Positions 33,186 to 43,160 of a stretch of 64,000 bases of DNA are shown in pieces. This DNA is from an uncultured Pelagibacteraceae bacterium (GTDB lineage: Bacteria > Pseudomonadota > Alphaproteobacteria > Pelagibacterales > Pelagibacteraceae). Each line of letters starts with the position of its first letter. Within the stretch, counting starts at the first letter, position 1. The notes beneath the pieces were generated by a model, which saw only the letters and a list, made by a program, of their open reading frames with translations, made no database searches and had not been told where the DNA came from. The stretch lies in assembly GCA_902620465.1 (NCBI GenBank), contig CACNIF010000001.1:186001-250000 (forward strand), given 5' to 3'. The position numbers and the translations under genes were made by a program.

Positions 33186-36100
33186 ATAATTCTTTTTTTA
33201 ATTCTAAATCAACTTCATCTATTCTCTTTGTATTTCTAGCTAAAGCTAAGTACATTGATGGAGTAATATATAGTGTAAAAAACGTCGAAATAATCATTCC
33301 ACCTAAAATAGTTGAACCCACAGCTAATCTTGAACCCTCACCAGCACCCGGTCCAATATTCCCTATAACAAGTGGCATCATTGCAATCATAGTACTTAAA
33401 GATGTCATGATGATTGGTCTAAATCTTACTGCACATGCTTCTTTAACTGCGGACTCTATACTTTTACCTGTAGTTCTTATTCGATTAGCATAATCAACAA
33501 TTAAAATACTGTTTTTTGTAGAAATACCTATAAGAATGATGAGAGCAATTTGAGAAAAAATATTTACAGAGCTGTTTAAAAACAATATGAAAACTAATCC
33601 ACCAAATATTGCTAGTGGAACGGTTAAAACAATTATAAATGGATGAATAAAAGAATTAAAGGTTGCAGCCATTACCAAATAAGCAGTTAGTAAAGATAAA
33701 ATAAATATTATAAACAATTCATTACTTGTCTCTTTAATTTCCTCAGATTTTCCTTTCCAAGTAATTTGATTTTTTGGGGCTAAATTTTTCATTACATCTT
33801 CAAAAAATCTTATTGCTTCAATTAATGTATAGCCTTCATTAATATTTGCAGATATTGTTACTGCTCTTTGTCTGTTGTACCTTGATAATTCTTTTGCAGA
33901 GCCTTCCTCTTTAAAGCTTACTAAATTTGCAAGTGAGATTAGTTTTCCAGTAGTATCGGAACGAACAAATATCTTTGAAACTCCCTCTTTATTTCTCCTA
34001 TCTGACAAATATTGTTGGACAATAATTGGATATTCTCTACCTAATTTATTAAAAGTAGTAATTCTCTTGCCACCATAAAGAGTTTCTAGAGTTTCTCCAA
34101 TAGCTTTTGTGGAGACCCCAAGATCTTTAGCCTTATTTTTGTTTATTATTAATTTTACCTCTGGTTTATTTCTATTGTAATCAGATTCGATTCTTGAGAG
34201 GTTTTTGTTAGATCTAATTTTTCGAATTATTTGTGTTTGAATTTCCTCAAGTTCTTCGTAGCTATTACCATAAATAACCATTTGCACTGGTTTATTGTAA
34301 TTAGAAACTCTTATTGATTGGGGTGATATAGGAAAAGCTAGGGCTTGGGGGAGAGTAACAATTTTTCCAATTGCCTCTCTTAAGATTATTTGTTGTCCTT
34401 TTTTTCTTTTTTTCCAATCATCTAAAAGAGCAATTATAATAAAACTATTAAATGAGTTAGCTGAGTTTCCAAATCCAGGCACTCGCATAATAAATCTTGA
34501 GTAAGGACTATCTTCAGATTGTAAAAGTGGTATTAACCTAGCCTCAACTTTTTGTGCCTGTTCTTGTGTATATTCAAAAGAGCTTCCCTCATCAGTAGCT
34601 CCTATAATTAAATAAGCACCACGATCCTCCATAGGCAGCAATTCCTTTTTTGAAAAACTAAATAATAAGATAGAAGAAATGATTATAAAGACTATAAAAA
34701 TACCAACTAATTTAGATTTGTGAACAATAACATCTAAGGTTTCTCTATAAAATTTGGCGAAATTTAAAAAAACTTTCTCAAATTTTTGTATAAAAATTTT
34801 CTTTGAGCTTTTTTTATTTAAGAATTTACTAGCAAGCATTGGCGACAGTGTTAATGCTACAAAAGATGAAATTACTATTGAAAATGACAATGCAATTGCA
34901 GTTTCTCTAAATAATGTCCCAGAAATTCCCTCAATAAATATTAGCGGAAGGAACACAGCAACCAAAATTAGTGTTGTTGCGATTATTGCAAATGATATTT
35001 GTTTAGATCCTTTGTAGGCTGCAACAAGCGGTGTTTCTCCATTTTCTATTCTTCTATATATCGCGTCTGTCATGATTACAGAGTCATCTGTAATTATGCC
35101 TATGGCCAATATAAAACTTAAAAGCACAAAAATATTTATTGATAGACCAAAAATATAAAGACCTAAAAAAGATGCTATTAAGCTTACCGGAAGTGCAATG
35201 GCTGGCACAACAACAGCTTTGAGATTTCCCAAGAATAAATAGATTATTAAAACAACCAAAACAAAGGCTATAACCAAGGTTTTATATACTTCCTCAATTG
35301 CAGCCTCCACATAATTAGCTCTGTTAAATGAGACCCTTAAATCTAGTTCTTCAGGCAAAGATTTTCTTACTTCAATTATCTTTTTTTTAATATCCTTTGA
35401 AAGCTCAACTGTTGATGCACCACTTCTTGCATAAATACCAATCCCGACAGTTTTCAAATTTATTTGATCTTTAGTTTGAGCTTTGAAAAGAGTTTTTTCT
35501 GAAACAGGTCCAAATTCAATATTTGAAATATCAGATAATAAAATAACTTTATTATTAGTTTTTTTTATCGGTAATTGTTTAATAGAATCTATATCATTAT
35601 AGGATTTGTCTAAATTAAGCGTTAGATCAATGTTATCTGCCTCAAGAGTTCCAGCTGGAAGACTAATATTCTCTCCCCGCATTGCAACTTCAACTTCATT
35701 TATTGTTAGATCATTTGCCGCCAGTTTAATCGGATCAATCCAAACTCTAATACTTAATTCTCTTAGACCACCAACTAATATTCTTCCAACATTTTTTACA
35801 CTTGAAAATTGATCTACCAAATATCTTTTCGCATAATCTCCTAATTCAAGATCACTCCAAGTAGACGAGGACAAGGATAACCACATTGTTGTTGTAAAAC
35901 CCGCAGCTCTTTTTAATATCTGTGGGGGTTCTGACTCTGTGGGTAAATTATCAACAACTCTTGCAACTCTTTCTCTAATATCATTTGCAGCGTTATCCAA
36001 ATTTATACTTGTGTCAAACTCAACATTTATTGTGCTCCTGCCATTTTCAGATTTAGAATCTATGTTCTTTATTCCTTCAGCACCACCTATTACATCTTCA

Positions 36101-36303
36101 ATTACTTGAGTAACTTCTTGATCTATTATTGACGCTGATGCTGAGTTATAATTTACTTGTACTTGAACCACAGGTGGTTGAATACCATCAGGAAGTTCTC
36201 TAACTGGTAATTTCCAAAATACAAATAATCCAAAAATAATTAGTATTAGGGACATTACCCATGATACCGCAGGTCTTTTTATACTTAATTCAGTGATAAA
36301 CAT
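33175..36303 (-). CDS. RND efflux transporter permease (AcrB/MexF type)
   Basis: 1042 aa; FITELSIKRPAVSWVMSLILIIFGLFVFWKLPVRELPDG; GIITDDSVIMTDAIYRRIENGE; TDDSVI/STKNSILIVDYAN TM4/TM10 motifs. Confidence 0.94.
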   Translation of the reverse strand: MFITELSIKRPAVSWVMSLILIIFGLFVFWKLPVRELPDGIQPPVVQVQVNYNSASASIIDQEVTQVIEDVIGGAEGIKNIDSKSENGRSTINVEFDTSINLDNAANDIRERVARVVDNLPTESEPPQILKRAAGFTTTMWLSLSSSTWSDLELGDYAKRYLVDQFSSVKNVGRILVGGLRELSIRVWIDPIKLAANDLTINEVEVAMRGENISLPAGTLEADNIDLTLNLDKSYNDIDSIKQLPIKKTNNKVILLSDISNIEFGPVSEKTLFKAQTKDQINLKTVGIGIYARSGASTVELSKDIKKKIIEVRKSLPEELDLRVSFNRANYVEAAIEEVYKTLVIAFVLVVLIIYLFLGNLKAVVVPAIALPVSLIASFLGLYIFGLSINIFVLLSFILAIGIITDDSVIMTDAIYRRIENGETPLVAAYKGSKQISFAIIATTLILVAVFLPLIFIEGISGTLFRETAIALSFSIVISSFVALTLSPMLASKFLNKKSSKKIFIQKFEKVFLNFAKFYRETLDVIVHKSKLVGIFIVFIIISSILLFSFSKKELLPMEDRGAYLIIGATDEGSSFEYTQEQAQKVEARLIPLLQSEDSPYSRFIMRVPGFGNSANSFNSFIIIALLDDWKKRKKGQQIILREAIGKIVTLPQALAFPISPQSIRVSNYNKPVQMVIYGNSYEELEEIQTQIIRKIRSNKNLSRIESDYNRNKPEVKLIINKNKAKDLGVSTKAIGETLETLYGGKRITTFNKLGREYPIIVQQYLSDRRNKEGVSKIFVRSDTTGKLISLANLVSFKEEGSAKELSRYNRQRAVTISANINEGYTLIEAIRFFEDVMKNLAPKNQITWKGKSEEIKETSNELFIIFILSLLTAYLVMAATFNSFIHPFIIVLTVPLAIFGGLVFILFLNSSVNIFSQIALIILIGISTKNSILIVDYANRIRTTGKSIESAVKEACAVRFRPIIMTSLSTMIAMMPLVIGNIGPGAGEGSRLAVGSTILGGMIISTFFTLYITPSMYLALARNTKRIDEVDLELKKELSKK

Positions 36304-37173
36304 TTATTTTGTAATAGGTTTAATTTTACCGTTGGGTCTAACTTTTTTAAGGCCCTCAGCTACAACAGTTTCTCCTTCATTAAGTCCAGAGATTATCTCA
36401 ATATTTCTATTACTTCTTAATCCTGTCTTCACCTCAGTTTTATTAGCAATATTGGAACCATTAATTTTGTAAACGTATGACTTATCACCCTCAATCATCA
36501 CGCTGGTATCAGGCACGCTTAATGAATTTCTTAAGTTAAATTTTATACTAACCTCCAACAATGAGCCTGAAATTAATTCTTGATTTGAATTATTCACTTT
36601 AATTCTAGATAATAAACTTCGTGTATCTGCATTTATTCTACTTGAAACAAAATCAACTTCTCCAGAAAAAACTTTATCTTTGTAGCTTGATAATTTTACC
36701 TCTACTGGAAGTCCTTTTTTAATTGATGCAGAATAACTTTCAGGAATCTTTATATCTGAGTAAATTTCAGAATTATCATCTAGCGTAATAATAAATATGT
36801 TATTCGAGACTAAAATATCTTCAGTAAGCCCTGTGTAACCGAGCACACCACTAAACGGTGCAATAATATCTCCACTCTTTAAACTTATTAATTTATCTCC
36901 TTTTTTTACAAAATCTTTAAGCTCTAAATCACCTAGGAGGTCGTCTTTTTTAATTTTGAAAGTTTGTGATTTTTTGGAAATTGCGGTGCCAAAAGTTTCA
37001 ATTCTTTCTGAAAATTCTTTGTTTATCACCTCTGTAACTATTATTCCTGGAGGAGGTATCTTGCTAAATTTTTTTTTAAAATGATTGGCTATTAAAGTTC
37101 TTGAAATAATTACAGCTGCAATAACAAGAAAAAATATTAAAATAATTGATATTGTTTTTGTAGATCTTTTCAT
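36304..37173 (-). CDS. RND efflux periplasmic adaptor (membrane fusion protein)
   Basis: N-terminal TM, biotinyl-lipoyl-like GDIIAPFSGVLGY, GLNEGETVVAEGLKKVRPNGKIKP; directly upstream of permease. Confidence 0.9.
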   Translation of the reverse strand: MKRSTKTISIILIFFLVIAAVIISRTLIANHFKKKFSKIPPPGIIVTEVINKEFSERIETFGTAISKKSQTFKIKKDDLLGDLELKDFVKKGDKLISLKSGDIIAPFSGVLGYTGLTEDILVSNNIFIITLDDNSEIYSDIKIPESYSASIKKGLPVEVKLSSYKDKVFSGEVDFVSSRINADTRSLLSRIKVNNSNQELISGSLLEVSIKFNLRNSLSVPDTSVMIEGDKSYVYKINGSNIANKTEVKTGLRSNRNIEIISGLNEGETVVAEGLKKVRPNGKIKPITK

Positions 37174-37177
37174 ACTT

Positions 37178-37993
37178 CTAAATTAATCCGTATTCAGCCC
37201 AAGAACCATCGTAAATGCAAGGTAGATATTTATCATTTATTAGGGAATAAGCTAGTGCCAAAACACACGCAGTAACTCCAGATCCACAAGAAAAAACTAT
37301 ATTCTTGTCAACAATATCGTTTAAACACGAATGAAAAATTTTTTTAAGTTCATCTACATCTTTAAATGTTTTGTCTTCATTTAAACAGGAACTGAATGGT
37401 ATACAAAAAGAATTCTTAATATTTCCACTTTTTAATCCTTTTCTAGGTTCCGCAACTCTACCCTCAAATCTTTCTCTGCTTCTAGCATCTATAACTTTAA
37501 AACTGGGTTTAATTATATTTTGATTTATCATTTTCATATCCTTAACTAATTCTTTTTTTTCTAGGCTCTTATATTTGGACGTATTTATCTGAGGTAAATC
37601 AGAGGTAGTTATTCTTCTTTCTTTGATCCATTTTTTTAAACCACCATTTAGTATATGAACTAATTTTGGATCATGTCCAAAATAGATAAAATTATACCAA
37701 CATCGACACGAACTTATTACATCAGAGTTGTCATAAATTACTATTTCATCATTATTTTTAATTCCCATTGCTGAAACAATCCTTTCCCAATCATGTTTAT
37801 CAACCAGCATATGGGGAAGATTTGTTTCTTTGTTTGAATTAGAATCTAAATCAAAAAATATGGAGTTGGGTATATGCTTGGTTTTGTATTCCTCAAAACC
37901 ATTTCTTTTTGTTAAAGGCATATGCCATGAGCAATCAATAATTTTTACATTATCTAGATTCTTGTCTAACCATTCAGTCTCTACTAATGACAT
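37178..37993 (-). CDS. sseA: 3-mercaptopyruvate sulfurtransferase (tandem rhodanese)
   Basis: VIDARSRERFEGRVAEPRKGLKSGNIKNSFCIPF and VFSCGSGVTACVLALA (CGSGV active-site loop). Confidence 0.93.
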   Translation of the reverse strand: MSLVETEWLDKNLDNVKIIDCSWHMPLTKRNGFEEYKTKHIPNSIFFDLDSNSNKETNLPHMLVDKHDWERIVSAMGIKNNDEIVIYDNSDVISSCRCWYNFIYFGHDPKLVHILNGGLKKWIKERRITTSDLPQINTSKYKSLEKKELVKDMKMINQNIIKPSFKVIDARSRERFEGRVAEPRKGLKSGNIKNSFCIPFSSCLNEDKTFKDVDELKKIFHSCLNDIVDKNIVFSCGSGVTACVLALAYSLINDKYLPCIYDGSWAEYGLI

Positions 37994-38437
37994 TTATCTT
38001 TTTTCCAAATATCTTTGGTGATATTCTTCGGCAACACAATAATTTTTAAGTAATGATATTTTTGTTACGACTCTGCCTGACAATTTCTGATTAACTTCAT
38101 TTAAAACCTTTTCAGCTATTTCTTTTTGATTATCATTTAAATAAAATATTTCACTCCTATATTGAGTCCCAAAATCAGGCCCTTGAGAATTTAATGTGGT
38201 TGGGTCGTGAATATCAAAAAATATATTTAAAATTTTTTCGTACGAGATCATTTTTTCATCAAAATCGAGCCTAACAACCTCTGCATGATTAGTTTTTCCT
38301 GTGCAAACTTCTTTATAGGTAGTTTGTTTGCTATCGCCTCCGCAATAGCCAACTTCTGTTTTAATTATCCCATCAATTTTACTGAATTTTATTTCAGGAC
38401 CCCAAAAACATCCAAGAGCTAAAACTGCTATTTCCAT
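37994..38437 (-). CDS. msrA: Peptide methionine sulfoxide reductase A
   Basis: ALGCFWGPEIKFSKIDGIIKTEVGYCGG, NHAEVVRLDFD, FWDxHDPT-like IHDPTTLNSQGPDFGTQYRSEIF. Confidence 0.95.
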   Translation of the reverse strand: MEIAVLALGCFWGPEIKFSKIDGIIKTEVGYCGGDSKQTTYKEVCTGKTNHAEVVRLDFDEKMISYEKILNIFFDIHDPTTLNSQGPDFGTQYRSEIFYLNDNQKEIAEKVLNEVNQKLSGRVVTKISLLKNYCVAEEYHQRYLEKR

Positions 38438-38472
38438 TGATAAAGATTTAAATTAATTTACAAATTATTCGT

Positions 38473-39357
38473 ATGCTAAGTAAAAATCAATTGGGTTTTT
38501 TGTACATGTTTATGTCTGTTTGTGCATTTTCATTAATGGACATAATTGTTAAGTGGTCGGTTGATTATCCAATAGGACAAGTTTTATTTTTTAGAGGATT
38601 TTTTGGTATCCTATTTTATTTCCTCATAATACCTAAAGAGAGACTTCATAATTTTTATTATACAAAAAGGGCTGGTTTACATTTTTTACGTTGTATGTCG
38701 GGCCTTGTTGCTTTAGTTGCAATTTTTATAGCTTTAAGAAAATTACCTTTAGCGACCGTTGTTAGCATTTCATTTGCTGCACCAATATTTACAACAATCT
38801 TATCAATATTTTTATTAAATGAAAAAGTTGGGATTTACAGATGGCTCGCAGTAATAATTGGTTTTATAGGGATATTAATTATTACTGAGCCAGGTATAAG
38901 CCAATTAAACATTTATTATGTTTTCCCAGTAATATTTTGTCTTGGTTTATCTTATGTAGCCATTACTTTAAGACAATTATCAACAACAGAACCTATATGG
39001 TTAATTTCTTTTTATTTTTCTTTATCAATTACTTTATTAAGTTTTTTAAGTATTCCACAAGGATGGATTATGCCAAGTTTGAAAGATTTTATAATTTTAT
39101 CTTTGGTTGGTATTTTTGGCGGAGTAGCTAATCTATGGCTGGGTCAGTCATATAAATATTCTGAAGTTTCTCTTGTTACCCCGTTAAAATATTTAGCTTT
39201 ATTATTTGCCATAGTCTTTGGTTACTTCATATGGGGAGAGGTGCCCACATATAAAACGCTTTTTGGAGCATCACTAGTAATTGTATCTACATTGATTATC
39301 TTTAGAAGAGAAATTTATAATAAAAAAATAATCACTTCTAAAACAATAAATGACTAA
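38473..39357 (+). CDS. EamA/DMT-family transporter
   Basis: About 10 TM helices, two EamA repeats (FFRGFFGILFYF; GQSYKYSEVSLVTPLKYLALLFAIVFGYFIWGE). Confidence 0.88.
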   Translation: MLSKNQLGFLYMFMSVCAFSLMDIIVKWSVDYPIGQVLFFRGFFGILFYFLIIPKERLHNFYYTKRAGLHFLRCMSGLVALVAIFIALRKLPLATVVSISFAAPIFTTILSIFLLNEKVGIYRWLAVIIGFIGILIITEPGISQLNIYYVFPVIFCLGLSYVAITLRQLSTTEPIWLISFYFSLSITLLSFLSIPQGWIMPSLKDFIILSLVGIFGGVANLWLGQSYKYSEVSLVTPLKYLALLFAIVFGYFIWGEVPTYKTLFGASLVIVSTLIIFRREIYNKKIITSKTIND

Positions 39358-39985
39358 AGTTCCAAAATATTGGAAAAAAGCAAAAAATTACCTATCAAAA
39401 AAAGATAAAGTATTAGCAAAGTTAATTAAAAGCTATCAAAGTCCATCAGAAATAATTCTTACTTCTAGAAGAAATATATTTTTTTCTTTATGCAAAAGTA
39501 TTATTGGTCAACAAATTAGTGTTGCTGCTGCTAACGCTGTTTTTTCAAAATTTAAAAAGAAGTGTAATAATAAAATAAATCCAAAGATAGTATCTAAATT
39601 AACTACATCTCAGTTAAAAAGTTGTGGACTGAGCCGCCAAAAGGTCTCTGGTATCAAGAATTTAGCAAAAAAGACTTTAAATAAATCTTTTAATCCAAAA
39701 CTAATAAAGAATATGAGTGACGAAGAGGCAATAGTTTATCTTTCTCAATTAAAACAAATTGGAAGATGGTCGGCAGAAATGATTTTACTTTTTACTTATA
39801 ATAGATCTAATATTTGGCCTATCCAGGATATTGGCCTTTTGAGAGCAATTTCTAAAAACTATAAAAAAAAGTATTTACCGCCAGAAAAATTTGTGATGCT
39901 TTTAAAAAAAAAATTTTCACCTTATTGTTCTGTAGCAACATGGTATTTATGGAGAAGTATTGATCCAGAACCTATTCAGTATTAA
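39350..39985 (+). CDS. DNA-3-methyladenine glycosylase II-like (AlkA HhH-GPD)
   Basis: SIIGQQISVAAANAVFSKF, L..IGRWSAEMILLFTYNRSNIWPIQDIGL HhH-GPD signature. Confidence 0.9.
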   Translation: MTKVPKYWKKAKNYLSKKDKVLAKLIKSYQSPSEIILTSRRNIFFSLCKSIIGQQISVAAANAVFSKFKKKCNNKINPKIVSKLTTSQLKSCGLSRQKVSGIKNLAKKTLNKSFNPKLIKNMSDEEAIVYLSQLKQIGRWSAEMILLFTYNRSNIWPIQDIGLLRAISKNYKKKYLPPEKFVMLLKKKFSPYCSVATWYLWRSIDPEPIQY

Positions 39986-40268
39986 AACCCTCTACTATTT
40001 GCATATGTCTAATAGTTGTTTTTCTTGCTAATTCCCAACCAGCTTTATATTCTTTTGATTCATGACACTTTAATGCTTGTTCGAAACTAGGAAATTCCCA
40101 AACCACTGTTCTTAAAAAATCATCACCATCAAAAGTTGTATGTTTTCCTCCTCTAACAAGAGGCAAACCACCATAACTTTTTATTATTGGAGTGACAGTC
40201 TCTGCATATTTTTTTAAATTTTCTTGATTATCTACTTTTAAGTATAAACTTATCCAATACGCTTTCAT
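39972..40268 (-). CDS. DUF1330 family protein
   Basis: 98 aa; GKHTTFDGDDFLRTVVWEFPSFEQALKCHESKEYKAGWELARKTTIRHMQIVEG. Confidence 0.85.
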   Translation of the reverse strand: MKAYWISLYLKVDNQENLKKYAETVTPIIKSYGGLPLVRGGKHTTFDGDDFLRTVVWEFPSFEQALKCHESKEYKAGWELARKTTIRHMQIVEGFNTE

Positions 40269-40296
40269 GATTTCTCCTTTTTAAATAATTTCAATT

Positions 40297-40833
40297 ATGA
40301 TAATAAATTTCATGGCAGAGAAATTGATTATCAGCTTTGATGAGTATACTAAAATAGTTGAAAAACTAGCAATACAAATTCATCAAAAATATAAACCTAC
40401 AGTATTAGTTGGCATTATGAGAGGAGCAGCTCCAATCATTGACATTTTGTCTAGAATTTTGAAACTGCCTATCGCATACATTGTCATTCAAAGTTATTCA
40501 GGTGAAGGCATGGAGGATCAACAAGGCCAATTGATGTTTGCAAGAGAAATAAGCTCTTTAGCTAGTAATGAAGATTTTAACAAAGTACTTTTAATTGATG
40601 ATCTCTCTGACACTGGATTGACATTAAACAAAAGCATCGAATGGCTAAAAAATTATGGCCCCACAAAAGATTATATAAAAGAGGTAAAAACTGCTTGTTT
40701 ATGGAAAAAAAAATCTTCAACTTTTGAACCAGATTTTTGTCCTATAAGACTAAATTCAGATCCATGGATTGTCCAACCTACCGAACATTACGAAGAATTA
40801 TCAATTGAGGAAATATTAAAACAAAACAAATAG
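40297..40833 (+). CDS. Purine phosphoribosyltransferase (hypoxanthine/xanthine-guanine type)
   Basis: PTVLVGIMRGAAPIIDILSRIL, KVLLIDDLSDTGLTLNKSIEWL PRPP loop; convergent with NCS2 permease. Confidence 0.85.
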   Translation: MIINFMAEKLIISFDEYTKIVEKLAIQIHQKYKPTVLVGIMRGAAPIIDILSRILKLPIAYIVIQSYSGEGMEDQQGQLMFAREISSLASNEDFNKVLLIDDLSDTGLTLNKSIEWLKNYGPTKDYIKEVKTACLWKKKSSTFEPDFCPIRLNSDPWIVQPTEHYEELSIEEILKQNK

Positions 40834-40858
40834 GGCTAGTAAAAACTAGCCCTATTTT
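40831..40858. terminator. Bidirectional intrinsic terminator between phosphoribosyltransferase and NCS2 permease
   Basis: TAGGGCTAG (40831-40839) - taaaaa - CTAGCCCTA (40846-40854), then tttt; A-rich on the 5' side. Confidence 0.85.
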
Positions 40859-40866
40859 ATTAATGT

Positions 40867-42177
40867 TTAAGCAACTACAAAACTTATAACACTTAAAACT
40901 GCTATTAACCATATAGCTGGTGAAGTAGTTGAAAACTTACCAGTGAATATTTTGATTAAAGCGTACGACACAAATGCTAAGGCAATACCATTGCTTATAC
41001 TATAAGTTAAAGGCATAGTTATCATGGCAAGAATAGCCGGGGCAGACTCTGAAACATCGTTCCATTCAATATCAGTTATATTTCTAATAAATAAAACTGA
41101 AACAAAAAGTAAAGCAGCACCATCTATTTGTTTAGGTAAACTAGTTGCTAATGGAGCGAAAAATATACATGCTAAAAAAAGTATGCCAATTACTAGTGAT
41201 GTCATTCCAGTTTTTCCACCAGCTTTAACTCCTGCACCAGACTCTACGTAACTAGTAACTGTAGTAGTTCCCATCATAGCTCCTGCAACAGTACCCACAC
41301 TGTCAGATAACATTGCTTTATTTATGTCTTGAACTTTTCCATCTTTGCTAACTTTTCCAGCAACATTTGCCACTGAAGTTAATGTTCCTGCAGTGTCAAA
41401 GAAGTCTATAAATAATAATGTAAATATTACCGTAGACATTCCTGCAGTCATAGCGGCAGATAGATCAAATTCAAAAAGATAAGTCATTGGCGGTGGAGAA
41501 CTTGCAATACCATTAAATTTTGCAAGGCCTGTCACCCAAGCAATAATACTAAAAACTAAGATCCCAATAATGATATTACCTTTAATATTCATCTTATCTA
41601 AAACTATGATTGCAATAAAAGTTGCACATCCTAATAATACAAGAGGATCACCTAAGTTACCTAGTTGCACCAAGGTTACTGGATTGTCGACAACCACTTC
41701 CATTATTTGAAGGCCGATGATTGCTAGGAATAAACCTATTCCAGCACCTATACCTAACTTTAAACTTCTAGGAATTGAATTTATTAACCAAGCTCTTAAA
41801 GGGGTTAATGATATTACTAAAAACAATACACCTGCTACTAATACAGCACCTAGAGCTTGCTGTGGCGTATAACCCATTCCAGCACAAACTCCAAATGCAA
41901 CGAAAGCATTGATTCCCATTCCTGGCGCTAATCCTATTGGCCATGTTTTTCCATAGAACGCCATAATAAAGCATGCTAATGCAGTCGCTAAAATAGTTGC
42001 TGTATAAACTGCGCCGAAATCAAAGAAACCTTTTTCGGGTCCGGCAAATTCTCCCGACAAAATAAATGGATTTAAAAACATGATGTAAGCCATGGTTAAA
42101 AATGTTGTAGTACCAGCGATTACCTCTGTTTTAAAATTAGTTTTGTGTTTTTTATAATTGAAATATTTATCAAGCAT
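40867..42177 (-). CDS. NCS2-family purine (guanine/hypoxanthine) permease
   Basis: FKTEVIAGTTTFLTMAYIMFLNPFIL, GLAPGMGINAFVAF, FIDFFDTAGTLTSVA, TTTVTSYVESGAGV. Confidence 0.94.
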   Translation of the reverse strand: MLDKYFNYKKHKTNFKTEVIAGTTTFLTMAYIMFLNPFILSGEFAGPEKGFFDFGAVYTATILATALACFIMAFYGKTWPIGLAPGMGINAFVAFGVCAGMGYTPQQALGAVLVAGVLFLVISLTPLRAWLINSIPRSLKLGIGAGIGLFLAIIGLQIMEVVVDNPVTLVQLGNLGDPLVLLGCATFIAIIVLDKMNIKGNIIIGILVFSIIAWVTGLAKFNGIASSPPPMTYLFEFDLSAAMTAGMSTVIFTLLFIDFFDTAGTLTSVANVAGKVSKDGKVQDINKAMLSDSVGTVAGAMMGTTTVTSYVESGAGVKAGGKTGMTSLVIGILFLACIFFAPLATSLPKQIDGAALLFVSVLFIRNITDIEWNDVSESAPAILAMITMPLTYSISNGIALAFVSYALIKIFTGKFSTTSPAIWLIAVLSVISFVVA

Positions 42178-42303
42178 AAATCCTCCTCATGGATGATAAT
42201 TATTTGATTCTGAATAAAAATACTCTTTTTAAGTATACTTTATTCACAAAATTCAACTAAGAAGTTTATATTTATGCCATAATTATGTTGTTAACTTATA
42301 ACT

Positions 42304-42609
42304 ATGAACAAACTAAGATTTTTTTTAATAACAATTATATTTGTTAATTTGTTGACAGGGTGTCAAACTGTTAAAGAAAAAACTGACAAAATAGTTCAAA
42401 AAGAAAATGAAAAATTAAGCGAATTTATAGGGAAATCTTTAAGCGAACTTAAGATGGAATTAGGTAAACCTGATGAAGATTTCAAAAATGCAAAAGGTAA
42501 TTTAGAGGTAATTTACAATACAAAAAAATACTTAATCCCCTGTGAAAGAAGATTTGAAATAAATTCAAACAATATTGTAATAGGCTTTGTATCTAATGGA
42601 TGTTTTTAA
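42304..42609 (+). CDS. Small lipoprotein of unknown function
   Basis: 101 aa, lipobox LLTGC; GKSLSELKMELGKPDEDFKNAKGNLEVIYNTKKYLIPCERRF. Confidence 0.75.
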   Translation: MNKLRFFLITIIFVNLLTGCQTVKEKTDKIVQKENEKLSEFIGKSLSELKMELGKPDEDFKNAKGNLEVIYNTKKYLIPCERRFEINSNNIVIGFVSNGCF

Positions 42610-42612
42610 GGT

Positions 42613-42642
42613 TTACTTGCGAGGAATATTCCTCGCAAGTAA
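42613..42642. repeat. Perfect 30-bp palindrome between convergent lipoprotein and hsp20 genes (hairpin/terminator candidate)
   Basis: TTACTTGCGAGGAAT|ATTCCTCGCAAGTAA; 15-bp arms, zero spacer. Confidence 0.9.
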
Positions 42643-42650
42643 GGGCAAGC

Positions 42651-43097
42651 TTATCTAATTTCGATAAGTCTTTTTTTCTTATGATCTGGTAAAATTCTCT
42701 CACAAGCTACTGTTAAAAGACCATCTTTTAACTCGGCGCTATTCACTTTTACATCGTCTGCAATAGTGAATGATCTTGCAAATTGTCTTTGCGAAATACC
42801 TTTGTGAATTATTTCACCATCTTCATTTTTTTCATCAGATTTGTTAACTTGTTTTGTCCTGACTGTTAACAAATTATCTTCGAACTCAACCTCAACATCT
42901 TTCTTACTAAAACCAGCAAGAGCAACTTCTATTGAATAGTTGTCTTTCCCAGTTTTTCTAATGTTGTATGGTGGATAATTCGACTGCATAGTCAAATTAC
43001 CATTACCCAACATGTTTTCGAATTGGTCAAACATATCGTCAAAACCAATTGAGAAAGGTCTTAGTGAGTTGAATATAGATAGATCCTTACTTGTCAT
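42651..43097 (-). CDS. Small heat shock protein Hsp20/IbpA family
   Basis: YNIRKTGKDNYSIEVALAGFSKKDVEVEFEDNLLTVRTKQ alpha-crystallin domain; start at MTSKDLS (43097). Confidence 0.95.
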   Translation of the reverse strand: MTSKDLSIFNSLRPFSIGFDDMFDQFENMLGNGNLTMQSNYPPYNIRKTGKDNYSIEVALAGFSKKDVEVEFEDNLLTVRTKQVNKSDEKNEDGEIIHKGISQRQFARSFTIADDVKVNSAELKDGLLTVACERILPDHKKKRLIEIR

Positions 43098-43157
43098 ATA
43101 TCCTCCTTTTTTTTTAAGCAAGTTTATTTATGCAAGCCCCATAAGGCGACTTACAGT
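43098..43157 (-). promoter_or_regulatory. Candidate ROSE-like RNA thermometer in the hsp20 leader
   Basis: Reverse strand ...AAGTCGCCTTATGGGGCTTGCATAAATAAACTTGCTTAAAAAAAAAGGAGGATAT-ATG: CUUGCUU can pair AAGGAGG (SD) with a G-G mismatch; upstream AAGUC(G)CC-UUAU-GGGGCUU hairpin. Confidence 0.55.
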
Positions 43158-43160
43158 ATC

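Noticed and set aside
41768-41974. 68-aa reverse ORF
   Set aside because: Alternative frame inside the NCS2 permease gene; no support.
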